A stretch of 33,985 bases of DNA from Spirochaetota bacterium (GCA_013151965.1 JAADHF010000104.1:1-33985); one strand, 5' to 3'. Positions 1 through 8,592 are shown, counted from the first letter of the stretch. The notes: a model not told the origin generated them from the sequence alone. Numbers and translations are program-made.

Positions 1-1
1 C

Positions 2-1060
2 ACCACTTATCCCGGCTATAAAGATAATGAAGATTTTGAGGTTTTAAGATACTTCTCCGTACCAATATTTTTTAGACCTCCTTACCGTTACGGATTCCCC
101 AAACTGGACAAAAGATTTAAAAAAAGAATAAGTGAGGTCAAATTTGATCTTGTTCATGCACATTCACCATTTGTGGCAGGCAGTCTGGCACTCGAAATTG
201 CAAGGGAAAGGAACGTCCCCTTTGTAGCCTCTTTTCATACAAAATATCATGATGCTTTTAAGCATATTTTTAGCAGCAAAAGGTTAATCAGACACTTTAT
301 AAAAAGGATTGTCGAATTTTATGAATCCGCAGACGATGTATGGGTTCCGAACAGCGGTACGATAATTACTTTACGCGAGTACGGCTATAAAGGAAATGTT
401 TTTGTAATGCCCAATGGCACTGATCTACAGAGCATAAAGGGTAAAAAACCATGCATAAAAACAGTGGATACTATCTTAAAAGTTGATGATGCGGCACCGG
501 TATTTTTATTTGTCGGGCAGCTTACATGGGAGAAAAATCATAAATTTCTTCTGAAGTCTTTAAAATTATTAAGAGAAAAAGGTTTTACGAACTTTTTGAT
601 GGTTTTTATAGGTGCCGGTTATGCGGAACAGGAGATGAAAAATATAGTAAAAGATTATAACATAGAAAAAAATGTTACTTTTTTAGGCGTTATAAAAGAC
701 CGTGAAAAACTTAAAACCTTTTTTTTAAGGGCAGATCTTATGCTGTTCCCGTCACTCTACGACACTTCTCCTTTAACCTTAAAAGAAGCTGCCGCACTTA
801 AATTACCCGTCCTTCTTATAGAGAATTCGACCGCTTCCGAGGGTATTACGGATAATTATAACGGATTCCTGTCCCCGGATGATCCGGAAAAGTATGCCCG
901 GAAAATACTATCCGTAATAAAAAATAAAAAGCTTATCGATACCGCAGGGGAAAATGCACAGAGGACCCTCTATCACAGCTGGGAAGAAGTAATAGAAAAA
1001 GTTTATGAAAAATACTCAGAGATCATAAAAAAGCACAAGTTCTTATCAAACACAAAATAA
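2..1060 (+). CDS. GT4-family glycosyltransferase, 5'-truncated by window edge
   Basis: The reading frame is open from base 2, so the N-terminus lies outside the window; about 352 residues are visible. The protein looks like a retaining GT-B glycosyltransferase of family GT4. The end of the acceptor half carries HAHSPF and SFHTKY, the linker VWVPNSGT, and the donor half LFVGQLTWEKN and FPSLYDTSPLTLKEAAAL. The usual E-x7-E donor motif reads D-x7-E here (the D of YDTS to the E of KEAA), a conservative change. The overall look, especially HTKY, resembles lipid glucosyltransferases that glycosylate diacylglycerol, but the acceptor cannot be told from sequence. It converges on the aldo/keto reductase gene and is followed directly by a hairpin terminator. 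The family call is firm and the substrate is open. Confidence 0.85.
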   Translation, partial: TTYPGYKDNEDFEVLRYFSVPIFFRPPYRYGFPKLDKRFKKRISEVKFDLVHAHSPFVAGSLALEIARERNVPFVASFHTKYHDAFKHIFSSKRLIRHFIKRIVEFYESADDVWVPNSGTIITLREYGYKGNVFVMPNGTDLQSIKGKKPCIKTVDTILKVDDAAPVFLFVGQLTWEKNHKFLLKSLKLLREKGFTNFLMVFIGAGYAEQEMKNIVKDYNIEKNVTFLGVIKDREKLKTFFLRADLMLFPSLYDTSPLTLKEAAALKLPVLLIENSTASEGITDNYNGFLSPDDPEKYARKILSVIKNKKLIDTAGENAQRTLYHSWEEVIEKVYEKYSEIIKKHKFLSNTK

Positions 1061-1065
1061 CACCG

Positions 1066-1089
1066 GCATTTGGATGAAATGCAGTTTTT
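1066..1089 (+). terminator. Rho-independent terminator of the glycosyltransferase gene
   Basis: A perfect 6-bp stem, GCATTT/AAATGC, with a five-base loop GGATG lies 6 bases after the stop codon. Two bases after the stem comes a run of five T. The stem is short but position and T-run fit an intrinsic terminator for the plus-strand gene. On the minus strand no T-run follows the stem, so it probably does not serve the converging aldo/keto reductase gene. Confidence 0.55.
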
Positions 1090-1098
1090 GCAGAATAC

Positions 1099-2082
1099 CT
1101 ACCAGCGGTAATGCACATGTTTTTTAATATACTTTTCATATATTAAAGCCGTCTGCTGCATAGTTTCGCTGCCTAAAGGCGGAGCATCGGAAGCGGCAGT
1201 ATTATCTTTAACCTGGTAAGGCTTCTTTGAACCGGGAATAACACACGAAACAGCATCATTCATCAGTATCCATTTCAGTGCAAACTGCGCCATCGTTAAT
1301 CCTTCGGGTTTTATCTTCTTTAATTCTTCTACCGCATCGATCCCGGCTTCGAAAGGAACACCTGCGAAGGTTTCTCCGACATCAAAAGCTTCACCGTGAA
1401 GATTAAAGTTCCTGTGATCATCCTTCGAAAAACGAGTATTCCTATCCATTTTTCCCGTAAGAAGACCGCTTGCAAGCGGAACTCTGACTATAATTCCAAT
1501 ATTCTTCTTTTTCGCCTCTTTAAAAAACAATTCCGCAGGCCGCTGCCGGAACATATTAAAGACTATCTGCACTGTTTTAACACCCGGATATTCAATGACC
1601 TTTAAAGCCTCTTCGACTCTCTCCACACTTACACCGTAATTCCGAATAAGACCTTCCTTCTGTATTTTATCCAATGCTTCGAATATTTCAGGCCGGTAGT
1701 ACACATCAGCAGGAGGACAGTGGAGCTGCAAAAGATCAAGCTCTTCGAGTTTCATATTGTTAAGACTTTCTTCGATAAACAATCTTATAGCTTCCGGAGT
1801 ATATTTATCTGCCGTATGGGGTTTTAACCGCCGCCCCACTTTCGTTGCAATATAAATATCACTGTTAATCTCTCTTTTAAGCCGGCTTACAAGCTTCTCG
1901 CTTCTGCCCATTCCATAGGCATCCGCCGTGTCGAAAAAATTCACCCCGGCTTCTGCGGCCGTATGTAAAGCGGCCAAAGAATCTTCATCCTTTGTACTGC
2001 CCCAGCCTCCTCCGATTGCCCATGCACCGAAACTTACCTCGGATACGGAAAAACCCGTTCTGCCAAGCGGATTATATTTCAT
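1099..2082 (-). CDS. Aldo/keto reductase
   Basis: This is an NAD(P)H-dependent aldo/keto reductase of 327 residues, a TIM-barrel family member. It begins MKYNPLGRTGFSVSEVSFG. The catalytic tetrad is visible: Asp and Tyr in FFDTADAYG, Lys in IATKVGRR and His in LLQLHCPP. A C-terminal VIPGSKKPYQVKDN segment fits the cofactor phosphate-binding region. An upstream in-frame ATG at 2103 would add seven residues, but a GGAG ribosome binding site lies just before the ATG at 2082, so I choose the shorter form. It is the last gene of the sugar-transport operon, 50 bases after the permease gene. A role in oxidising or reducing the imported sugar is likely by context but the substrate is unknown. Confidence 0.85.
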   Translation of the reverse strand: MKYNPLGRTGFSVSEVSFGAWAIGGGWGSTKDEDSLAALHTAAEAGVNFFDTADAYGMGRSEKLVSRLKREINSDIYIATKVGRRLKPHTADKYTPEAIRLFIEESLNNMKLEELDLLQLHCPPADVYYRPEIFEALDKIQKEGLIRNYGVSVERVEEALKVIEYPGVKTVQIVFNMFRQRPAELFFKEAKKKNIGIIVRVPLASGLLTGKMDRNTRFSKDDHRNFNLHGEAFDVGETFAGVPFEAGIDAVEELKKIKPEGLTMAQFALKWILMNDAVSCVIPGSKKPYQVKDNTAASDAPPLGSETMQQTALIYEKYIKKHVHYRW

Positions 2083-2132
2083 TATTAATCTCCTGTTTTT
2101 CATTTTTTAAAGCACCGGCTATGTTAACCGGG

Positions 2133-2954
2133 TTATTTTTCCGATGCCAGTGCAAAGCCTTTCATAAAGCTTTCCTGCATTATAAAGAAAACAAGAAGGG
2201 GAGGAAGCATTGTAATAACAACACCTGCCATAATTACACCCCAGTTGTTCATAGCCTCTGCATTTATCAGCATCTTTACACCGATCTGGACGACTCTCAT
2301 TTCTTTTGAGTTTGTTGCCATCAGCGGCCATAAGTATTGATTCCATATATATATAAACTGGATTACGATTAAAGCTCCTATGGTGTTTTTAGACAGCGGA
2401 AGAAGAATCTGGAAGAGGTAACGCATCGGAGAACAGCCGTCCACCTTTGCTGCATCCAGAAGCTCACTCGGCACCATTTTAAACCGCTGAATTAATAAAA
2501 AAGTTGCCGTTGCACTTGCGAGGAACGGAACTATCAGACCCCAGAAGGTGTCTATCCAGTGGAAAGAACTTGTAATTGCAAAAAGAGCTACAATCCTTAC
2601 AGGTATCGGAAGAAGAAGAGTAACAAGCACGACAAAAAACAGAAAATTCTTACCCCTAAACTCAAAATGAGTAAAGGCAAATGCGGCCAACAAACCCATA
2701 ATAATCTTACCGGCAGTAACGGCAGCAGCAACTATTGTTGAGTTAATCATCATCCTCCCCAGAGCAACACTCTTCCATGCCGCCGGATAGTTGGCAAAAT
2801 GATTGGACGGAGTTAATCTCGGAGGAGACGAATAGACCTGTACGGGTGTCTGTGTGCTTATAATAATGGAGAGAATTACAGGCATACTTACCACTAAAAT
2901 GGAAAATAGAATTAAAATAGTATATATGATTTCTTTTCTCTTTTTTGCCGCCAT
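2133..2954 (-). CDS. Carbohydrate ABC transporter permease, UgpE/MalG type (pair B)
   Basis: A six-helix inner-membrane permease of 273 residues. It begins MAAKKRKEIIYTIL followed by the first hydrophobic segment. The cytoplasmic EAA loop that docks the ATPase is clear near residues 165-190 (DAAKVDGCSPMRYLFQILLP), followed by the QYLWPL segment typical of the MalG/UgpE branch. GAGGAG precedes the ATG by six bases. Only 11 bases separate it from the upstream UgpA-type gene, so the two are cotranscribed and presumably form a heterodimer. It is clearly paralogous to the permease at 3993-4820; both share QYLWPL and a closely similar EAA loop. No ATPase gene is present in the window, so a shared MsmK/UgpC-type ATPase from elsewhere is inferred. 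Confidence 0.9.
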   Translation of the reverse strand: MAAKKRKEIIYTILILFSILVVSMPVILSIIISTQTPVQVYSSPPRLTPSNHFANYPAAWKSVALGRMMINSTIVAAAVTAGKIIMGLLAAFAFTHFEFRGKNFLFFVVLVTLLLPIPVRIVALFAITSSFHWIDTFWGLIVPFLASATATFLLIQRFKMVPSELLDAAKVDGCSPMRYLFQILLPLSKNTIGALIVIQFIYIWNQYLWPLMATNSKEMRVVQIGVKMLINAEAMNNWGVIMAGVVITMLPPLLVFFIMQESFMKGFALASEK

Positions 2955-2965
2955 AAATATCTCCT

Positions 2966-3847
2966 CTATTGGTAGTATACCTTCTTGCCGGTTGTTTTAA
3001 ACTGCAGAATAGTTATTCCCACTACCAGTACAAATAGAATAAAACTCTCGGCTGCGGCATAACCTACTCTCGAATTAACGAAAAAGTCACGATACAGTCT
3101 GTAAATAAGTATGTTTGTTGCATTCGCAGGTCCTCCTTCAGTCAACACATCGATCAATCCGAAAGAGGCAAAATATGAGTAGATGATATTCATAACCAGA
3201 AGGAAAAAGGTCGTCGGCGATAAAAGAGGAAAAGTAATCGCCCGGAAACGTCTTACAGCACCAGCTCCGTCGATAGCGGCAGATTCCAGAGCCTCCTTCT
3301 GCACATTCTGCAGCCCTGCCAGATAAAAAATAATGTTATAACCAAGATTTTTCCATGTGGCGGCAACTATCACAACTACAAATGCAAGGTTCCCATTGGT
3401 CAGCCATTTAGGTTCGATATTAAAGAGCACCTTTGTAAAATAGCCCATATAACCATTGGCAGGGTTAAAAAGAAACCTGAATATTGCTCCTGAAACGGCA
3501 GGCGAAAGAGCATATGGCCATATTAGAAGGGATCTGTATACTCTTGCACCTTTAATCTTCTGATTTAATAAAAGTGCAATTAGCAGAGAAACGGTAAGAC
3601 CGGCCAGGACAACTGTAACGGAAAATATTAAGGACAGAGTAAAACTATAAATATAATCCTTATCCGAAAACATCTGCTTAAAGTTAAAAAGGCCTGCAAA
3701 TATCTTTCTATTACCATACGGTGCAACCTTGTAAAAACTGAGGAGAAATGTTTCAAAAGCGGGATAAAACAGGAAAAATGCCAGAATTATCAATGTGGGA
3801 GAAAGCAACAAATAAGGCAGCCATTTACTCTTAAAATAGGATTCCAT
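2966..3847 (-). CDS. Carbohydrate ABC transporter permease, UgpA/MalF type (pair B)
   Basis: A multi-spanning permease of 293 residues, the partner of the following UgpE-type protein. The N-terminus (PYLLLSPTLIILAFFLFYPAF) is the classic first transmembrane segment of UgpA-type permeases. The EAA loop reads EALESAAIDGAGAVRRFRAI, followed by TFPLLSPTTFF. LTEGGPANAT near the C-terminus is the family TxGGPxxxT motif. A weak GAGG site precedes the ATG. Directly upstream, where a binding-protein gene would be expected, only a 17-codon remnant of one survives (3926-3977). It is paralogous to the 4830-5723 permease, so pair B is the second copy of a duplicated module. Confidence 0.9.
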   Translation of the reverse strand: MESYFKSKWLPYLLLSPTLIILAFFLFYPAFETFLLSFYKVAPYGNRKIFAGLFNFKQMFSDKDYIYSFTLSLIFSVTVVLAGLTVSLLIALLLNQKIKGARVYRSLLIWPYALSPAVSGAIFRFLFNPANGYMGYFTKVLFNIEPKWLTNGNLAFVVVIVAATWKNLGYNIIFYLAGLQNVQKEALESAAIDGAGAVRRFRAITFPLLSPTTFFLLVMNIIYSYFASFGLIDVLTEGGPANATNILIYRLYRDFFVNSRVGYAAAESFILFVLVVGITILQFKTTGKKVYYQ

Positions 3848-3925
3848 ATCTTACCTCATTCCAAACTTAAAACCGCACTAAATGCAGTCTTAAGAATAAC
3901 AAATTATATAATATTGTTAAATACT

Positions 3926-3977
3926 TTATACATAGAATTTATTCCACTCTTTAATTGCCTTATCAGTTTTTGCCGCA
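3926..3977 (-). pseudogene. 3' remnant of a solute-binding-protein gene
   Basis: Between the two permease pairs the minus strand encodes AAKTDKAIKEWNKFYV and then a stop. This matches the C-terminus of the binding protein at 7218-8561 (AAKTDKAMKEWNEFYK, stop). At the DNA level 42 of 45 bases agree between 3933-3977 and 7225-7269. The match breaks off at the upstream end and no start or signal peptide remains, so this is a decayed tail. It does not resemble the C-terminus of the other binding protein (5852-7165). It sits exactly where a binding-protein gene for permease pair B would have been. Confidence 0.85.
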
Positions 3978-3992
3978 TAACAAAAAGCATTT

Positions 3993-4820
3993 CTACTTAT
4001 CCGTCTGCATTGCTATGCCCTGGGAAAAACTCTTCCTGAAAATTATCAGCACTAATAGAGGAAAAAGCATCGCAATAATAGTCCCTGCCATTATTATATT
4101 CCATTCCGGCGCAATCTGTTCACTCGCCAAAAGCATCTTAAGTCCGATTTGAATAACCCGCATATTAGCGGAATTAATAACAACTAACGGCCATAAATAC
4201 TGGCTCCACATGAAGATAAATTCAATTACAAAGAGTGCGGATATATTTGTCCTGGATATAGGCACAATAACTTGAAAGAAATAGCGCATCGGTTTTACGC
4301 CGTCCACCCGTGCAGCATCGGATAGATCTCTTGGAATTGTCAGAAAGAATTGACGAAACAGCAGGATTCCTGTTGTACTTGCAAAAAACGGTACTGTTAA
4401 TGCATAGTAAGTATTTATCCAGTGAAACAGATTCATCAACTCAAAAGTAGGGATAATTCTTACCGGCAGAGGAAGCATCTGCGTAATCATGCTCATGGGA
4501 AAGAGTAAATTCCTTCCCACAAACTTAAAATGCGTAAATGCAAAAGCCGCCATTAATGAAAGAGTGATTTTTACAACGGCTACCACAATAGATATAAAGA
4601 GACTGTTTAAGAATAGTCTCCCCATATTTACCCTATTCCACGCTTCCACTGCATTAGAAATAAAATGCCCCCCCGGAATCATTATAGGCGGGAAAACAAA
4701 GGCATCTTTAAAGCTGAGTGTACTCGTTATTAGTGCAAACAAAACCGGAAATGCAGTTATCAATACTATAACGATAAGTAATATATGGGTTATTAATTTA
4801 TGACCACGCCGTTTTACCAT
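3993..4820 (-). CDS. Carbohydrate ABC transporter permease, UgpE/MalG type (pair A)
   Basis: A permease of 275 residues with hydrophobic segments throughout. The EAA loop reads DLSDAARVDGVKPMRYFFQ, followed by VIVPISRTN, and the branch marker QYLWPL is present. It ends QTDK. Only 9 bases separate it from the upstream UgpA-type gene. By eye it is roughly half identical to the permease at 2133-2954 across the central region (PVRI, FHWI, VPF.AS, DAA.VDG..PMRY, QYLWPL). It would form the membrane channel with the 4830-5723 product and receive substrate from one of the two upstream binding proteins. Confidence 0.9.
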   Translation of the reverse strand: MVKRRGHKLITHILLIVIVLITAFPVLFALITSTLSFKDAFVFPPIMIPGGHFISNAVEAWNRVNMGRLFLNSLFISIVVAVVKITLSLMAAFAFTHFKFVGRNLLFPMSMITQMLPLPVRIIPTFELMNLFHWINTYYALTVPFFASTTGILLFRQFFLTIPRDLSDAARVDGVKPMRYFFQVIVPISRTNISALFVIEFIFMWSQYLWPLVVINSANMRVIQIGLKMLLASEQIAPEWNIIMAGTIIAMLFPLLVLIIFRKSFSQGIAMQTDK

Positions 4821-4829
4821 CTTCTAATA

Positions 4830-5723
4830 TCACCTTTCATAGACTGCCCGCTTTGTTGCAATACGCAGCTGAAAAAGAGCAAGTATAGCAATTGCAACAA
4901 ATATTACAAGAGACTGGGCGGAAGCGAAACCTGTCTTAAGATTAACAAACCCATCCTGATAAAGTTTATATACAAGAATCTGCGTTCCGTTTCCGGGCCC
5001 GCCCTTTGTCATAATATCAATAAGCCCGAATACCTGGAAAAATGCATAGAGCATATTAACAAAAAGTAAAAATGTTACTGTCGGAGAGAGCATGGGGAAT
5101 TTTATCCTGAAAAAAGAGCTCCAGGGCCCTGCTCCGTCGACAGATGCGGATTCGAGAAGTTCCTGAGGTATATTCTGAAGGCCGGCTATAAAAAATACAA
5201 TATTATACCCCAGCATTTTCCAGGTTGCAGCAGCCGATACAATAAAAAGTGCAGCACTGCTGTTTGTCATCCAATTAAGTGCATAGCCATTCGTTAATTT
5301 GGAAATAATATACGGCATTATCCCCGTTGCAGGGGCAAACATCATAGCCCAGATAGTTCCAGCCACCGCCGGGGAAAGTGCATATGTCCATATAAGCGCT
5401 ATCTGATAAAAACCTATGCCTTTTATTTTCTGATTGGCAAGCATTGCGATAAGTATGGAAATTGTCAACCCGACAAAAATAACAAAAGCGGAAAATATAA
5501 GAGTAATTATAACACTGTGAAGGTAATCCATATCTTCGAAAAGCTGGATATAATTTGCAATACCTACAAAAACTTTGTGCGTACCGAACGGTGTTGCCTG
5601 AAAGAAAGATTCGAAAATAGTCTGAGCAAACGGAATAACCAGGAAAATAATTATTACCAGTGCGGAAGGAAGTATTAATAAGTATGGAAGTAGTTTATGC
5701 CCCGGAAATCTTTCTTCTTGCAT
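4830..5723 (-). CDS. Carbohydrate ABC transporter permease, UgpA/MalF type (pair A)
   Basis: A permease of 297 residues starting MQEERFPGHKLLPYLLILPS, with the first transmembrane segment following. The EAA loop reads ELLESASVDGAGPWSSFFRI, followed by KFPMLSPTVTF; MTKGGPGNGT is the family C-terminal motif. GCAGGA lies upstream of the ATG. It follows the binding-protein gene at 5852-7165 after a 128-base gap containing a long hairpin, which probably lowers permease expression relative to the binding protein. It is paralogous to the 2966-3847 product. Confidence 0.9.
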   Translation of the reverse strand: MQEERFPGHKLLPYLLILPSALVIIIFLVIPFAQTIFESFFQATPFGTHKVFVGIANYIQLFEDMDYLHSVIITLIFSAFVIFVGLTISILIAMLANQKIKGIGFYQIALIWTYALSPAVAGTIWAMMFAPATGIMPYIISKLTNGYALNWMTNSSAALFIVSAAATWKMLGYNIVFFIAGLQNIPQELLESASVDGAGPWSSFFRIKFPMLSPTVTFLLFVNMLYAFFQVFGLIDIMTKGGPGNGTQILVYKLYQDGFVNLKTGFASAQSLVIFVAIAILALFQLRIATKRAVYER

Positions 5724-5786
5724 TTTAGTTTCCTGCTTCGGTTATGTTCATTATTTGTTGGAATAAAATCAACTAAACAATAAGTT

Positions 5787-5837
5787 CCCCGGATATCCTT
5801 AATCTTACTTTAAAAATATAAAATAGAATACCCGGGG
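5787..5837 (-). promoter_or_regulatory. Intercistronic hairpin between binding-protein and permease genes
   Basis: In the minus-strand transcript CCCCGGGTAT (5837-5828) can pair with ATATCCGGGG (5796-5787). This gives a 10-bp GC-rich stem with one G-U wobble and an AU-rich loop of 31 bases. No T-run follows, so it is not a classic terminator. It lies immediately downstream of the binding-protein stop codon. In Mal/Ugp-type operons, hairpins at this position protect the upstream mRNA or attenuate permease synthesis, giving an excess of binding protein. That role is inferred. Confidence 0.5.
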
Positions 5838-5851
5838 TTATAAACGCTGTT

Positions 5852-7165
5852 TTATCTAAAGAGCCTGTTATAAGAAGTCAGCTGGCTATTAGCCTGCCTC
5901 TCCAATGTGTCCATGGCTCTCCGCGGAGAAGAAACTCCGGATACAGCTTTTTCGATCGCAGCACGCTCAAGTTCCCGATACTTTACAAAGGGTCCTATAC
6001 GTACTCCGGTGGCTGCTGCAGTATCTCTTCTTCCGGAAAGAATCTGCATGAAAGCAGTAAGAAAATTCTGGTCTTTGCTGAACCATTCCTGATCCATAAG
6101 GACTTTCATAGCACTCGTCGTTGTGGGGAAATAACCTGTTCCTTTGTGCCATTCAATAGCTGTTTTCGTTTTGCCCAGGAATTTTAAATATTCCCAGACT
6201 CCGCGGAGTTCTTTTGTGTTCTGGCCTTTCGGTACCCATAAACTTCCTCCGCCTATAACGGAATTCCCTGAAGGATAACCGGCAAAATGAGGCAGGAAGG
6301 TTGTTCCGACCTTAAATCTTGAAGCTTTCTCGATACCTGCCAAGGATGATGTTGACTGCATTAACATTGAAATCCGACCGGAGATAAAGGCCTGGTTCGC
6401 TGAGTATTCCGGTCCGCCATACAGAAAAATCTTTTCTCTTGCAAGCCTTGCCCATGTATCTATTACCTTAACTCCGAAATTTCCATTAACGTACATACTT
6501 GTTGCTCTTCCCGAACGGCCGTTATCTTTGTCTGCCAGCAACTGATTATGAGTCGCAAACATCTGCTCAAAAATCCAGCCGGGCCAGCCGAAGGAGAGAA
6601 CACTTCGGACAGAACCTCTCTGTATAAGTTTGGAACCCATAGATTCCAAATCTCCCCATGTAGAAGGAGGAGCATTAGGATCCAGACCTGCTCTTCTTAG
6701 AATATCTTTGTTATAGTACAGCATTGCAGTGGAAGAATTAAAAGGCATAGAATAGAGTTTCCCATTTACAGAGTAATAGTTAAGAATCGGAATTATATAT
6801 TTTGCCCAATCCCACTTCTCACCGAGCATTTCAGGCAATTTATAAACAGGAACAATTGCTCCGCTGTCCAGCATTGTCTGCGTACCTACTTCATAGACCT
6901 GCACCAGGTTAGGTGCATTTCCTGTTCTGTATGCAGATATAAATTTGGTAAGCGTTTCCGCATAAGAACCTGTAAAAAGCGCTTTTAGATTTATATCCGG
7001 GTGATCTGCATTAAACTCATTTACAATACTCTTAACCACTTTTAAACGGGATCCGCTCATGGCATGCCACCATACCACCTGCACTTTTTCTGCAAATACA
7101 CTTGTTACTGCTAAAAGCGCAAACACAGAGAAAACCATAGCAATAAAAATCCTTTTTGCTTTCAT
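5852..7165 (-). CDS. Sugar ABC transporter solute-binding protein, UgpB/family 1 type
   Basis: A 437-residue extracytoplasmic binding protein. It has a Sec signal peptide with a basic start (MKAKR), a hydrophobic core and likely cleavage after SVFA near residue 25. The mature protein begins VQVVWWHAMSG, the usual first strand of UgpB-like proteins. FNSSTAMLYYNKDILRRAG and GGGSLWVPKGQ are characteristic family segments. An ATG at 7186 would add seven residues, but AAGGAGG ends six bases before the ATG at 7165, and the signal peptide starts cleanly there. No lipobox cysteine is seen. It stands directly before permease pair A and is a paralogue of the next gene upstream. The ligand is unknown; rhamnosides, glycerol phosphates or oligosaccharides are all possible. 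Confidence 0.9.
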   Translation of the reverse strand: MKAKRIFIAMVFSVFALLAVTSVFAEKVQVVWWHAMSGSRLKVVKSIVNEFNADHPDINLKALFTGSYAETLTKFISAYRTGNAPNLVQVYEVGTQTMLDSGAIVPVYKLPEMLGEKWDWAKYIIPILNYYSVNGKLYSMPFNSSTAMLYYNKDILRRAGLDPNAPPSTWGDLESMGSKLIQRGSVRSVLSFGWPGWIFEQMFATHNQLLADKDNGRSGRATSMYVNGNFGVKVIDTWARLAREKIFLYGGPEYSANQAFISGRISMLMQSTSSLAGIEKASRFKVGTTFLPHFAGYPSGNSVIGGGSLWVPKGQNTKELRGVWEYLKFLGKTKTAIEWHKGTGYFPTTTSAMKVLMDQEWFSKDQNFLTAFMQILSGRRDTAAATGVRIGPFVKYRELERAAIEKAVSGVSSPRRAMDTLERQANSQLTSYNRLFR

Positions 7166-7217
7166 CGACATCCTCCTTAAATACATTTTTTACTTTAAAT
7201 ATTTTATGTTAAATCCT

Positions 7218-8561
7218 CTATTTGTAGAATTCATTCCACTCTTTCATTGCCTTATCGGTTTTTGCCGCAGCTTCATCTAAAGCCTGCTTAACAGGTGTAC
7301 CTGCATAGGTTTTCTGTATTGCATCCTGAATAAACTTTCTCGCCTCGGGGAATGGTCCCATTAATGCGCCTGCGGTATTATTGTTAGAGGGACTTGCAAG
7401 CAGCTGATTAAAGGCCGTAAGGAAATTCGGATGTTCCTTGAACCACCCCTCTGCTTTTAACTTATTCATAGCGGTTTTCCTTACAGGGAAATAACCCGTG
7501 CCTTTGTGCCATTTCATCTGAGGTCCGTCGCTTGAAATAAACTTGACAAGTTTTAATGCCGCAAGGAGTTCCTGATCCGGATGATTATTGGTTATCCAGA
7601 GAGAACCGCCGCCGATTGCTACACCGCCGGTTGCACCTTCCGGTTTAGGCATATATCCGGTTCCCATCTCCCAGCCTTTCTTATTAAGAAGACCCGTAAG
7701 CTGATTGACATCAGAAGTGGAAGACATAACCATTGCCACATCCCCCGAACCAAAAGCCGCTCTGTGATTTGCCCAGCCAGGACCGACATCCAGGAATAAC
7801 CCGTCTTTCTCCATTCCCGACCACCAGGAAAGAATTTTCTGTCCGGGCTCAAGGTTAAAGAGAGCCTTGTTAGGAAGTTTACCGCCTCTTCCGTTATTCT
7901 CATTTACAAACGGAGCGTTCATTAAGCAATGGAACTGCTCAAAGTACCATGAATGCAGGTTCCATGTAATCGGAGCCTTTAGTTTTAGACTCGATGCTTT
8001 AAGCTTCCTGCTGAGTTCAATTACCGAATTAAATGTTGCCGGCGGCTTCGTCGGATCTAATCCCGCCTGTTTAAAGAAGGTTTTGTTGTAGTAAAGAAGG
8101 GGTGTCGAAGAATTAAACGGCAGAGAATAGTGTTTCCCGGAAATCGTGTAGTAATTTCTGACAGGTGTAAAAAAATCATCCCATTTAATCGGATCCCACT
8201 TTGTAAGATCGCCTATCGGTGTAATAATACCGCTGTGCGCAAGTCCTAACGTTGCAATGTCGTAACTCTGAAAAATCTGAGGTGCATTCCCCGCCTTTGA
8301 TGCGGCTTTTACTTTATTTAAGGTATCATTGTACGTACCGGTATATTGAACCTTTACTTTTATGTTAGGGTTCGCCTGCATAAAATCATTCACAATACCC
8401 TGAATAAGATCGATTCTTGACCCGCCCATTGCATGCCAGAATTTTATTGTAACCGGACCTGTTATTTTAACTTTTCCCGTCTTCTTCTCCTGTGTACCGC
8501 CTGCAAATACAAATGCCGCAGCAAGGAAAAGAACTAAAAAAACCAGTGCTGATTTTTTCAT
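7218..8561 (-). CDS. Sugar ABC transporter solute-binding protein, UgpB/family 1 type
   Basis: A 447-residue binding protein and the first gene of the operon. The signal peptide MKKSALVFLVLFLAAAFVFA is followed by GGTQEKK, with no lipobox Cys; this AGG-QE junction style is common in spirochaetal binding proteins, from memory. The mature part starts VTIKFWHAMGGSRIDLIQ, and FNSSTPLLYYNKTFFKQAG parallels the same segment of its neighbour. CAGGAGG lies a few bases before the ATG. A near-identical copy of its last codons survives at 3926-3977, so this gene was copied or moved relative to permease pair B. Two binding proteins in tandem may widen the ligand range of the transporter. Confidence 0.9.
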   Translation of the reverse strand: MKKSALVFLVLFLAAAFVFAGGTQEKKTGKVKITGPVTIKFWHAMGGSRIDLIQGIVNDFMQANPNIKVKVQYTGTYNDTLNKVKAASKAGNAPQIFQSYDIATLGLAHSGIITPIGDLTKWDPIKWDDFFTPVRNYYTISGKHYSLPFNSSTPLLYYNKTFFKQAGLDPTKPPATFNSVIELSRKLKASSLKLKAPITWNLHSWYFEQFHCLMNAPFVNENNGRGGKLPNKALFNLEPGQKILSWWSGMEKDGLFLDVGPGWANHRAAFGSGDVAMVMSSTSDVNQLTGLLNKKGWEMGTGYMPKPEGATGGVAIGGGSLWITNNHPDQELLAALKLVKFISSDGPQMKWHKGTGYFPVRKTAMNKLKAEGWFKEHPNFLTAFNQLLASPSNNNTAGALMGPFPEARKFIQDAIQKTYAGTPVKQALDEAAAKTDKAMKEWNEFYK

Positions 8562-8592
8562 ATATTAACCTCCTGATATTGTTATTAACCGT

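Noticed and set aside
2107-2128. Possible terminator between permease pair B and the aldo/keto reductase
   Set aside because: The CCGG arms give only a weak four-base stem with no T-run, so the reductase is kept in the operon.
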